From assembly GCF_000759975.1 (NCBI RefSeq), contig NZ_JNAM01000006.1:1-64000 (forward strand): 64,000 nt of DNA, read 5' to 3'. Positions 48,035 to 56,245 of the stretch are shown here, in pieces. The notes beneath the pieces were generated by a model. That model did not search any database and had not been told where the DNA came from. It was given only the letters and a program-made list of their open reading frames with translations. Every line of letters starts with the position of its first letter. Position 1 is the first letter of the stretch. A program made the translations under genes and the position numbers. Source of the DNA: Prochlorococcus marinus str. MIT 9302. Its GTDB lineage: Bacteria; Cyanobacteriota; Cyanobacteriia; PCC-6307; Cyanobiaceae.

Positions 48035-48264
48035 CAAGACAAAACTTTCTTTAACCCACATGAAACTATTATCGCAAAATAAAAAGCAAGGAACAAATTA
48101 TTAAATAACTTTAAATTGATTACAATCCCACTCCTTTAATTAAAAAATCTTCCTTCATAAAGGACACATTATTGAAATGTAAAGCAAAAATGTGAAGCAG
48201 GCATTAAGATTTTCAATAAATTTAATTTTTTACATAAAAATAGTAAAAATTACTTAACGACTTA

Positions 48265-48828
48265 GTGAACAATAGTATTCCTAGATCTTGCCCTAAATGC
48301 AAATCAGTAAATTTAATTTCTAATAATACTTCTTTTTTAAGGTGCAAAGATTGCAATTATTCATGGTTTATTGATAGAAAAAGAAAAACAACACAAAATG
48401 TTTTTGATATTGATCTAATAACTTATAAATTTAGAAAAAATAAAAAAGTTATTTATATACTAATGGGAACAATTTTTCTCTTTTTTATATTAAATAAGTA
48501 TGGATTTAATTTTGAGGATTTAGAGGTAATTTTCACATATTTAATTGCATTCCTTATAGTAGCGGGGACTATCTTTTTAGGAGGAAAATTAACTAAAGGA
48601 TTGAGAGAGAGGGGAGCAAAATTACATGCTGATAGGGAATATGAAGCATCTAAATGTTCGAAATGCGGAACACCTAATAGTACCGAACATATAAATCAAG
48701 AATGGCATGGAACATATTGGATTGGACAAGGATTAAATCGTGAAACAAGAAATGTCTATAAAAATACCTATAGATGTTCAAATTGTGGTCATCAATATTG
48801 GACAACAAATCGAAGTTGGTTTAACTAA
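48265..48828 (+). CDS. membrane protein with two zinc ribbons
   Basis: 187 residues from a GTG start (no ATG in frame nearby, no clear Shine-Dalgarno). N-terminal zinc ribbon CPKCKSVNL...CKDCNYSWF, then two membrane helices (about residues 64-80 and 88-108), then a basic linker with LRERGAKLHADREYEASKC, then a second ribbon CSKCG...CSNCG ending in NRSWFN. It is the only gene between the two att-like repeats. The ribbons suggest metal or nucleic-acid binding at the membrane; no function is assigned. Confidence 0.7.
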   Translation: MNNSIPRSCPKCKSVNLISNNTSFLRCKDCNYSWFIDRKRKTTQNVFDIDLITYKFRKNKKVIYILMGTIFLFFILNKYGFNFEDLEVIFTYLIAFLIVAGTIFLGGKLTKGLRERGAKLHADREYEASKCSKCGTPNSTEHINQEWHGTYWIGQGLNRETRNVYKNTYRCSNCGHQYWTTNRSWFN

Positions 48829-48928
48829 AAAAATTATTTAATTAATCAAATAAATTGATTCTAAAAGTAATTTAATTTCCTACCTTAAAAATAAATAAAT
48901 AGATTGAAAGTAAATATTCAACACTTCT

Positions 48929-48953
48929 AATGGTAGGAAAGTGGTAGGAAAGT
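48929..48953 (+). repeat. internal 25-bp direct repeat, right copy
   Basis: Identical to 48010-48034 in the same orientation, including the two internal 11-mers. Confidence 0.85.
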
Positions 48954-49009
48954 TTAAATTTTGATCTCAAAAACTTTAGATATAGATTAATTTTTACAAT
49001 ACAAAACCT

Positions 49010-49037
49010 AGTTCGAATCTGGGTGCCGCCTTCTTTA
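49010..49037 (+). repeat. att-like direct repeat, right copy (truncated tRNA-Cys 3' end)
   Basis: Exact 28-base copy of 47903-47930. Upstream bases do not form the rest of a tRNA, so this is a fragment and not a second gene. Confidence 0.88.
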
Positions 49038-49240
49038 ATTTTTTTACGAATTTAATTATGAAGTATTCGAGGAACTTCAATTTCAAGTAAAAGGTAAAAA
49101 GTTTCAATTACTTATTGATATGTAGAAAAATAATCTTTTATGTATTTGATAAATATTAACTTATATATTTATTGATAAATGACATTACTTGGATTTATTA
49201 ATTATTTTCATCAGATTACTTTATGTATATTGGAATTATT

Positions 49241-49408
49241 CTAGTAATCATTATCTGCTACACACATTCCTAAACATCTAACACCATTTGAGGCTGTCCT
49301 TTTGCAATGATTACATAAAACAGACTCTTTCTTGGAAGGAAGACTAATTTTTGAATTATTATGAACCTTTAAACTTTTTAACTCTTGTTTTGAATCAAAT
49401 AGAGCCAT
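49241..49408 (-). CDS. small cysteine-motif protein, picocyanobacterial
   Basis: 55 residues from the ATG at 49408. The C-terminus CNHCKRTASNGVRCLGMCVA with the following DNDY carries a CxxC and a CxxxC pair, enough for one metal site. I prefer this ATG to 49453, since the longer form is wholly within the upstream gene. It overlaps that gene by 14 bases. Function unknown. Confidence 0.65.
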   Translation of the reverse strand: MALFDSKQELKSLKVHNNSKISLPSKKESVLCNHCKRTASNGVRCLGMCVADNDY

Positions 49409-50039
49409 TCTTGGAGTCATTACTTGGGTCGATACTAACAATAAGCGAAGCATTTGTGTTGGAAGAGGGTATATCCATTATTTTTACAGTTTCTTTTGGC
49501 TCATCAATAATTTGATTTTCTTCAGTAGTCTCATCAACTGCGCATGCTTCAAGAGCCTCTCGAAGTAGTGAATCAAATGTTGCTCCAGGCAATCTATGTC
49601 TGGCAACCTCAAGAAAAGTTCTCGGTAACGATTCAGAAGCAGCATCTCTTAATGCAGGATTATTCTTTCTATGTTCTTGTTCTTCTTCTATGGATTTAAT
49701 AAACCTCAGTGTGACATCTCTTTTGGTAGATGCTTTTATCAGAGTATCATTTTCAGGATTACTAATATTAGGCTCATTTTCAAGATCACTAAGCCTTTTT
49801 TCCAAACTATTTAAAACTTCATTAGCTTCTTTACTAATATGAGCTAATTGACCATCGGACAAATTAGGTAAATCAGCGACAAAAACTTTCCCATGATCCC
49901 TTAGTGTTAAAAAAGTAGGCCTTGGACCTTGAGCCTGTCTACCACTAAATTCAGAATTATTACCTATTGGTCTTTTTGGAGGTGTAGGACCAGCTGAACT
50001 ACGTCTACGTGTAATTCTTTGATTATTTGCAAAAGGCAT
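49395..50039 (-). CDS. conserved hypothetical protein
   Basis: 214 residues. A basic, Pro/Arg-rich N-terminus (RITRRRSSAGPTPPKRPIG) is followed by a helical, acidic middle (LPNLSDGQLAHISKEANEVL, a coiled-coil-like stretch to about residue 130), then RTFLEVARHRLPGATFDSLL and an acidic Ser-rich tail. I do not recognise the family. It appears to form an operon with the 55-residue Cys protein. Confidence 0.65.
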   Translation of the reverse strand: MPFANNQRITRRRSSAGPTPPKRPIGNNSEFSGRQAQGPRPTFLTLRDHGKVFVADLPNLSDGQLAHISKEANEVLNSLEKRLSDLENEPNISNPENDTLIKASTKRDVTLRFIKSIEEEQEHRKNNPALRDAASESLPRTFLEVARHRLPGATFDSLLREALEACAVDETTEENQIIDEPKETVKIMDIPSSNTNASLIVSIDPSNDSKNGSI

Positions 50040-50173
50040 TGAATTAAAGGTTAAATCTTAATACTTAAACTTCCGATATAATTCGGCTGTAATTTTATTA
50101 TATTACACCCAACTTTTTCATTTGTGTATAAAAAAAAATTTTTAAAATTCATTTAAATTAGCGTCACCAAAAT

Positions 50174-51217
50174 TTAAGTTAAAATTTCAGGCAAAAATTT
50201 ACTAATTGTTGAATCTTTCTTTCTAACTATCTTTCCAATCTCCCAACCATCGATGTCATGATCTTTACAGATATTTAATATTGCGTTCTTAAATTGTTTA
50301 TCAATAATTAAACAAAATCCGACTCCAAGGTTGAATGTATTCCAAAAATCTTTTTCAGGAATTGTTCCTTTCTCTTTTAGGAATTTAAATAAAATAGGTA
50401 TTTCCCAAGAATTGGTATTTATATAAGGAATAAAGTCAGAGGGGATACATCTTGGCAGATTCTCTGGAATTCCTCCACCAGTAATATGCGCCATTGCTTT
50501 TATTTCTATTTTTTCAAATAACATTTGGTTAATCACATTATTGTAAATTTTTGTAGGTTTCAATAACTCATCATAAAAATTTAAGTGAGAAACTTTTTCA
50601 AATTCTTTATCTATTTGATTATTGTTTTGAATTATTTTTCTTACTAAACTAAAGCCGTTACTATGGACTCCATTACTTTTCAGAGCAATTATTAAGTCAT
50701 TTTCAGATACTTTTTTACCATTAATAAGCTTATCCTCATCAACTATTCCTACACAAAATCCTGCCAGATCATACTTATTTTTTGAATAAAATCCTGGCAT
50801 TTCAGCAGTTTCTCCACCGAGTAATGAACAGTCATTTTCTCCACAGCCATGTGAAATGCCCTGAACAACCTGCAATAATTGTTTCTTATCAAGCTTACCA
50901 GTAGCAATATAATCTAGAAAAAATAAAGGTTTGGCGCCGCTAGTAATAATATCATTCATGCACATGGCAACTAGATCAATACCAACCTCAAAGTGATAAT
51001 TTTTACTTTGGGCTAATTCTAATTTTGTTCCAACACCATCAGTTCCTGAAACTAAAACTGGTTTTTTAAAACTATCGATAGGAATTCTAAACAAACCTCC
51101 GAACCCACCAATACCCTCAATCACATTAGATGTATGCGTTCTTTCAACTGCATTTTTAATTTTGGAAACAAATTCTCGACCAGCTTCTATATCAACACCT
51201 GATGTTTTGTAATCCAT
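50174..51217 (-). CDS. purM: phosphoribosylformylglycinamidine cyclo-ligase
   Basis: Makes AIR from FGAM with ATP in purine synthesis. VSGTDGVGTKLELA, CMNDIITSGAKPLFFLDY, LLGGETAEMPGFY and MAHITGGGIPENLPR are the conserved substrate and ATP motifs. 347 residues. Confidence 0.97.
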   Translation of the reverse strand: MDYKTSGVDIEAGREFVSKIKNAVERTHTSNVIEGIGGFGGLFRIPIDSFKKPVLVSGTDGVGTKLELAQSKNYHFEVGIDLVAMCMNDIITSGAKPLFFLDYIATGKLDKKQLLQVVQGISHGCGENDCSLLGGETAEMPGFYSKNKYDLAGFCVGIVDEDKLINGKKVSENDLIIALKSNGVHSNGFSLVRKIIQNNNQIDKEFEKVSHLNFYDELLKPTKIYNNVINQMLFEKIEIKAMAHITGGGIPENLPRCIPSDFIPYINTNSWEIPILFKFLKEKGTIPEKDFWNTFNLGVGFCLIIDKQFKNAILNICKDHDIDGWEIGKIVRKKDSTISKFLPEILT

Positions 51218-51314
51218 GAAATAAAAATGATAGACTTTCCTATATAGATATTCCTCCGAAGATTGCTTTTGTCCAGTAATTATTTATCAAATAGATTTAT
51301 TTTTTAAAAACAAA

Positions 51315-52847
51315 GTGAAGAAAGTAATCATAAGGAAAACTGAAGAAATTGAAAATTGGAAGAGAAATATCAATAGTGAAATTAACTTCATTCCAACAAT
51401 GGGTAATCTTCATAATGGACATATCAAACTAATATCAACAGCAAAAAATGATAATTCTAATTTTAATTTAGTCAGTATTTTTGTTAATCCACTTCAATTT
51501 GATAACAAGTCAGATTTGGAGAATTACCCTAAAACAATTGACAATGATATTAAAATCTCCTTTGCAAATGGAGCAGATGCCATCTTCATCCCAAGTACTG
51601 AAGATATATATCCACCGAATAATAAAAATATTAAATTGCTGAAAGCTTCAACAGAATTATCTTCTGCATTATGTGGATTAAATCGAATTGGACATTTTGA
51701 TGGCGTTTGTACAGTAGTTTATAGATTACTAAATCTCATCAAGCCAAAAAATCTTTACTTAGGAGAAAAAGATTGGCAACAACTTTTAATATTAAAAAAT
51801 CTTGTCCTAACACATAAATTAAATGTTGCTATTAAATCTATTCCTACACAAAGAGATTTTGATGGAATTCCTTTAAGTTCTCGTAATGTACATTTATCAA
51901 AAAACGAAAGAAAATTAATTAGATTTTTTTCAAATGAGTTATTAGTAGCAAAAACAAAATTTCAACAAGAAAAAAAGATCAGTTTAAAAGAAATAATTAA
52001 AAAGCTGTCAGCAGAAAAAATTTCGATTGAATATTTAGAACATTTACACCCTCATACCCTCCAACAATCAAGATTTGAGGATAATATTTCGATACTGGCT
52101 GGTGCGATAAGATGTGGAGAGACAAGATTAATTGATCACGTTTTTCTAATGAAAAGAAGGCCGATTATTGCAATTGATGGCCCTGCAGGGTCAGGTAAAA
52201 GTACTGTAACAAAGTTAATAGCGAAGAAACTTAAACTTTTATATTTGGATACTGGTGCAATGTATAGGGCATTGAGTTGGCTCTTAAAAAAAGAAAATAT
52301 TGATTATAAAAAAGAAAAAATATTGCAGAATATCCTTAAAGATATTTCTATTGTGTTCAAGTCAAATGAAAATTCACATCAGGATGTTTTTATTAATAAC
52401 TACTGTGTTACTGAAGAAATTAGGTCGCAAGAGATAAGTTCCATCGTGTCTAAAATTTCCTCAATTAAAGAAGTCAGAAAATTCTTAGTAGAAGAACAAA
52501 GAAAAATTGGCGCATCAGGTGGACTTGTGGCTGAGGGAAGAGATATAGGAACTACTGTTTTTCCTGATGCAGAACTTAAAATATTTTTAACTGCAAGCAT
52601 CGATGAAAGAGCAAAAAGAAGAAAGTCTGATAAAAAAAGTAAAGATTCACAAGAAATAGACCTTCATACATTAAAGGAACTTATCAAGAAAAGAGATTTT
52701 GAAGATTCTAATAGGGAAATTTCACCTCTCATAAAAGCGAATGATGCAATCGAAATTATTACGGATGGATTTTCAATTAATGAGGTAGTAGATAAAATTA
52801 TTGATCTTTATAATGACAAGATTCCTAAAGAGACTCAAATCCAATAA
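51315..52847 (+). CDS. panC/cmk: bifunctional pantothenate synthetase / cytidylate kinase
   Basis: Residues 1 to about 280 are PanC, which joins pantoate and beta-alanine: IPTMGNLHNGHIKLI, VSIFVNPLQF, GHFDGVCTVV and SSRNVHLSKNERK. From about 285 the chain is cytidylate kinase: AIDGPAGSGKSTVTKLIA, LDTGAMYRALSW, VAEGRDIGTTVFPDAELKIF. The 510-residue fusion is characteristic of cyanobacteria. Start is GTG at 51315. Convergent with the next gene, two bases apart. Confidence 0.95.
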   Translation: MKKVIIRKTEEIENWKRNINSEINFIPTMGNLHNGHIKLISTAKNDNSNFNLVSIFVNPLQFDNKSDLENYPKTIDNDIKISFANGADAIFIPSTEDIYPPNNKNIKLLKASTELSSALCGLNRIGHFDGVCTVVYRLLNLIKPKNLYLGEKDWQQLLILKNLVLTHKLNVAIKSIPTQRDFDGIPLSSRNVHLSKNERKLIRFFSNELLVAKTKFQQEKKISLKEIIKKLSAEKISIEYLEHLHPHTLQQSRFEDNISILAGAIRCGETRLIDHVFLMKRRPIIAIDGPAGSGKSTVTKLIAKKLKLLYLDTGAMYRALSWLLKKENIDYKKEKILQNILKDISIVFKSNENSHQDVFINNYCVTEEIRSQEISSIVSKISSIKEVRKFLVEEQRKIGASGGLVAEGRDIGTTVFPDAELKIFLTASIDERAKRRKSDKKSKDSQEIDLHTLKELIKKRDFEDSNREISPLIKANDAIEIITDGFSINEVVDKIIDLYNDKIPKETQIQ

Positions 52848-52849
52848 AT

Positions 52850-53323
52850 TCAAGAAATACTTTCCAAGAAGCCACTTACAGAGTCTTCTAAAATATCAAG
52901 GACATAATCAAAACCCTCATCACCTCCAAAATATGGGTCAGGAACTTCTTGCTCATTAAAAACTGACCTAAAATTTTGTATTTTTTTTATTGAGGCAAAA
53001 TCAATTGAAGATGTTCTATTTTTAAGATCTTTAATATTTCTAAAATTTGAGTCGTCCATAGCAAGAATATAGTTAAATTCTTCAAAATCTTTACTAGTAA
53101 TTTGACGAGCCGTGCTTAAGATATTTATATCTCTTCTTTCAGCCGCAATTCTCATTCTATAGTCAGCTTTTTTGCCGATATGCCAACTCCCAGTTCCAGC
53201 AGAATCTACAATAAATCCATCGCTTAATCCCTTCTTTTCAAGCAGACTTATAAAAATAGCTTCTGCAGCAGGAGACCTACAAATATTTCCCAAACATACA
53301 AAAAGAACTGAAATTTTTTTCAT
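52850..53323 (-). CDS. low-molecular-weight protein tyrosine phosphatase
   Basis: The active-site loop VLFVCLGNICRSPAAE (CxxxxxR, residues 10-16) is at the N-terminus, and the general-acid segment VPDPYFGGDEGFDYVLDIL is at the C-terminus. 157 residues. Substrates are unknown; it sits upstream of a bilin operon but need not belong to it. Confidence 0.92.
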   Translation of the reverse strand: MKKISVLFVCLGNICRSPAAEAIFISLLEKKGLSDGFIVDSAGTGSWHIGKKADYRMRIAAERRDINILSTARQITSKDFEEFNYILAMDDSNFRNIKDLKNRTSSIDFASIKKIQNFRSVFNEQEVPDPYFGGDEGFDYVLDILEDSVSGFLESIS

Positions 53324-53355
53324 ATGATTTCAAATTTAGATAAATTATAAGCCTT

Positions 53356-54117
53356 TTAAGTAGTAAATAAAACTTCTTTAATTAAAGATTCAGTAAATTC
53401 CTTACCAAATAAACTTGATAACATTGGCCTTGCTGGATCGTTATCTTCTCTATATTTCAAATAATTATTTTGACCATTTAATAATTTTTTTTGCAGATCT
53501 ATATTGGCTTCCTTGGTTTCGAAAAGAATTTCCAAATACAAATTTAGATATTCCTTAAATGACGTATAAAGCTGATTAGCAATTAAAAAATCACTACTTT
53601 CTTCTTTTGGTAATTTTGACCAAATTACTCCTGGAGAAAAAAATCTAGCTACATCTGCAGACATTTCTTCAGCTAATGGAAGTGATGAATGACAACTAGT
53701 TTTGAGTTTTATTAGTTTTTCTAATAACTCACTACTATATTGATTTTGTATTTTTAATGAAGGCTGGAAATCTAATACTAATAAATGACTATTAGGTAGA
53801 GAAACAAAATCTACCCCAAAAAATGGGACGTTATAACTAGTATTTGGAATTATTAAAAAATTTAAAACAGCATAATTTGGACTGTTAATACAAACTGCTC
53901 TTGCAAATTGAATTCTTTTTTTATGCGTTACACCCCAAGTAAAAAGATTAACATTTTTTTTTGATTTTCTTGAACCATAATTTGAATCTTTATAAGAAAA
54001 TTCAGAGGGTATTATTTTTTCTAAACAGTTATATTTAATCAAATTATTAATTAAATATTTTAGAAATTTATGCCATCTCCAATCTGGTCTATAGAAAATA
54101 GTATCTTGTATTAACAT
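53356..54117 (-). CDS. pebB: phycoerythrobilin:ferredoxin oxidoreductase
   Basis: Ferredoxin-dependent bilin reductase that turns 15,16-dihydrobiliverdin into phycoerythrobilin. [20 protein letters not shown] and [11 protein letters not shown] are family segments, and the C-terminal [17 protein letters not shown] fits the FDBR end. 253 residues. The start directly abuts the pebA stop. Confidence 0.92.
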   Translation of the reverse strand: MLIQDTIFYRPDWRWHKFLKYLINNLIKYNCLEKIIPSEFSYKDSNYGSRKSKKNVNLFTWGVTHKKRIQFARAVCINSPNYAVLNFLIIPNTSYNVPFFGVDFVSLPNSHLLVLDFQPSLKIQNQYSSELLEKLIKLKTSCHSSLPLAEEMSADVARFFSPGVIWSKLPKEESSDFLIANQLYTSFKEYLNLYLEILFETKEANIDLQKKLLNGQNNYLKYREDNDPARPMLSSLFGKEFTESLIKEVLFTT

Positions 54118-54828
54118 TCAATGAATAATCTCATTATTTAATGTAAAAAGAAATTTATTAATAAATTTTTTTGTCCATTTTTCTCCAAAAAAAGATTTAA
54201 ATAATTTTTCTGCTGGGTCTTTTTCAAAACTGTACTTATCATATTTAATTTGATTAATCTTTATTTCTTCTGCATTTAAAAATTGATTAACAGGATTCAA
54301 TTTATAAATGTTCAAATAATTATTTACAAATGAATAGAATATATTATTTAAATCTCTATCAAGGTTTAATTTATTTCCTCTACATATAATTACCCATGGG
54401 GAAAAATACTTTTTTGAATCGTAGATATTCTTCATTTTATTATTATCAAATGCATAATATTTGCTCTTAATACTCCCTAAACTTGAACAATATTTTTCAA
54501 GATACTTGTCTTCTTGAATTAAAGGTTGATAATCAAGAATTGCTAATAACTTTTGAGAAGTTCCAAACCATAAAATATCAACTCCTAGAATAGGCACTTC
54601 ACTATCAAAATTTGGATATGCAACTGTATTAAATACTTGAAGTTTTTTGCCACCATCTAATCTGGTTATTCGCCACTTTCTATATTCGGGAGATGAAAAA
54701 AGCCAATTTTTGATAATATATTTCGAGTCCTCATTATGATGTTCTTTGAATTCGCTAGATATTTGGACTTCATGACCTTTTAATTCATCAATATTGGTTT
54801 TAAGGAAATCAACTAATGAATCAAACAT
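54118..54828 (-). CDS. pebA: 15,16-dihydrobiliverdin:ferredoxin oxidoreductase
   Basis: Two-electron reduction of biliverdin IX-alpha, feeding Peb[32 protein letters not shown] and [20 protein letters not shown] mark the family. 236 residues. Order ho1-pebA-pebB follows the pathway order. Confidence 0.92.
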   Translation of the reverse strand: MFDSLVDFLKTNIDELKGHEVQISSEFKEHHNEDSKYIIKNWLFSSPEYRKWRITRLDGGKKLQVFNTVAYPNFDSEVPILGVDILWFGTSQKLLAILDYQPLIQEDKYLEKYCSSLGSIKSKYYAFDNNKMKNIYDSKKYFSPWVIICRGNKLNLDRDLNNIFYSFVNNYLNIYKLNPVNQFLNAEEIKINQIKYDKYSFEKDPAEKLFKSFFGEKWTKKFINKFLFTLNNEIIH

Positions 54829-54833
54829 AACTA

Positions 54834-55544
54834 CTAGGTCTCGGTGCTTCCTTTCCTAACTTTTTTTGTAATGTAATTGAATACAATCTTTCCTAAAACA
54901 GCAATCAAGTTACCTTCAAGCTCCTTAAACATTTTCATATTGTAAGTAAAAGCTTGATTAGCTTCATCAATAATTTGATCAGCAGTTTTTTGATTTATTG
55001 GAAGTTGATTCAAAGTAAGGGAATATTCTTCCTTGAATTTCTTTTCGTCTGCAATTAATTCAAATTCATAAAAATTTAAACCATCGTTTCCCTGCAAATT
55101 TAATGCTTTTTTGGCGATCCTTTTAAGAATTTGACCACCTGATAAATCTCCTATATAGCGTGTGTAGTGGTGACCAACTAATAACTCTGGTGAATTGTTT
55201 GCAACCTCACGAATTCTTTCAACGTATTCTTTTGCAGATTGAGAAATATTAATTTGATTCTTCCAATTATCACCAAAATAAAATTTAAGATCATTTTCAA
55301 GAGTTTCTTTCCTGAATAATGATTTAAAACCAATAGGTTTTATTACAGGATGTTCCTCATAAACCAATCTTTCAATTTCTTCTTCCATAGCCTCATAAAC
55401 AAAATATAAATCACTAATCAATTTTCTATAAGATTTTTTTTCAACAACTCCTTTTAAAAAACAAGCCACAAAGCCAGTGTTTTCTGCCATAGTATGGGAT
55501 TTTTTTGTCCCTTCTCTTAGTTGTCCTGCAAGAGCGACTGCCAT
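54834..55544 (-). CDS. ho1: heme oxygenase
   Basis: Opens heme to biliverdin IX-alpha with ferredoxin electrons, the substrate for Peb[22 protein letters not shown], starting with its first part, carries the proximal His at residue 17; [20 protein letters not shown] is the distal helix motif. 236 residues. Five bases before pebA, so one operon. Prochlorococcus of this type has little phycobiliprotein, so the bilin may serve sensing or a minor phycoerythrin. Confidence 0.95.
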   Translation of the reverse strand: MAVALAGQLREGTKKSHTMAENTGFVACFLKGVVEKKSYRKLISDLYFVYEAMEEEIERLVYEEHPVIKPIGFKSLFRKETLENDLKFYFGDNWKNQINISQSAKEYVERIREVANNSPELLVGHHYTRYIGDLSGGQILKRIAKKALNLQGNDGLNFYEFELIADEKKFKEEYSLTLNQLPINQKTADQIIDEANQAFTYNMKMFKELEGNLIAVLGKIVFNYITKKVRKGSTET

Positions 55545-55601
55545 ATATTTTGCTTTAATTTTGTAAGTGTATTTAATCTACAAGGAAAATACATAAAACA
55601 G

Positions 55602-56033
55602 CTAATTTTTGTTACCAGCGGATGTTGTAGAGAATAACTTATAAAGTTCTTTACAAACCAAAAAAAGATTATCTTTCTGTTCTTTTTGCGGTAAATGAGT
55701 ACCAGTCATCTCCCAGGCTCCGATAGTAGCTACTCTCCATCTCTCCGAGGGAACAATCATACCTCTCATTATTATGCCTAATAATTTTGGAACTCTGTTA
55801 TTATTATCATTTTCAATTCTTAATTGTAAAAGTATTGCTCTGCATTCAATGAGAGGACTCCAACCAGGGAAATGAAACGCAAAATCAATAGTATCTTGCA
55901 TAGATTCATTATTGGAATTATCCCAGGGACTAAAGTTTACGCTGGCATCTGGAAAATATTTCCGAAACAAAGTTGCAGTGGTAGCAATTTTATTAGCTAT
56001 TTCAACATTACTTACATTTGAACTTGCATTCAT
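55602..56033 (-). CDS. conserved cyanobacterial hypothetical protein
   Basis: 143 residues. Conserved-looking blocks: IDFAFHFPGWSPLIECRAIL and RWRVATIGAWEMTGTHLPQK. No signal, membrane segment or catalytic motif that I recognise. It lies 57 bases upstream of ho1 on the same strand. Confidence 0.7.
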   Translation of the reverse strand: MNASSNVSNVEIANKIATTATLFRKYFPDASVNFSPWDNSNNESMQDTIDFAFHFPGWSPLIECRAILLQLRIENDNNNRVPKLLGIIMRGMIVPSERWRVATIGAWEMTGTHLPQKEQKDNLFLVCKELYKLFSTTSAGNKN

Positions 56034-56245
56034 AAATAGCTAAGTGTTTTTTAGAAAATGACATAATTTCCCTTAACTTGCTTAACAACTTCTTTTTCTT
56101 TTAATAAAGATGTTGAAATGCTGATCAATAAAGTATTCTCTATTCACATTTGAATAATAAATTTCTAGCTTTAAAAGAAAATAACTCATCGCAAATTACA
56201 ATGCGAAGAACTCCAAGAAGTTATCTTTGTTATTAATTCAATGCT

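Larger units (their letters stand above)
47925..49037 (+). mobile_element. minimal tRNA-Cys-associated integrated element or remnant
   Basis: Bounded by an intact tRNA-Cys on the left and a truncated tRNA-Cys 3' copy on the right, 1,107 bases apart. Inside are two identical 25-bp direct repeats placed 86 bases from the tRNA end and 57 bases from the right repeat, and one gene (48265-48828). No integrase is present. Prochlorococcus carries tRNA-targeting integrative elements (the tycheposons), and this could be a cargo-only form or a decayed one. Gene-free parts (47925-48264 and 48829-49037) hold only these repeats and AT-rich DNA. Confidence 0.65.
48829..49240. other. gene-free stretch with the right end of the element
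   Basis: Contains the right 25-bp repeat (48929-48953), an inverted partial copy (TTTCCTACC near 48876-48884), and the tRNA-Cys 3' copy (49010-49037). Just after it, 49039-49125 is one open frame without a start codon that reads like a protein tail (NYEVFEELQFQV then a basic patch, stop TAG), perhaps the end of a lost gene. 49126-49240 is AT-rich and I see nothing in it. Confidence 0.5.

Noticed and set aside
49010-49037. Second tRNA-Cys gene
   Set aside because: Only the 3' part is present; upstream bases do not form acceptor, D or anticodon arms.
56034-56245. NtcA box before icd
   Set aside because: I looked for GTA-N8-TAC and found none in this gap.
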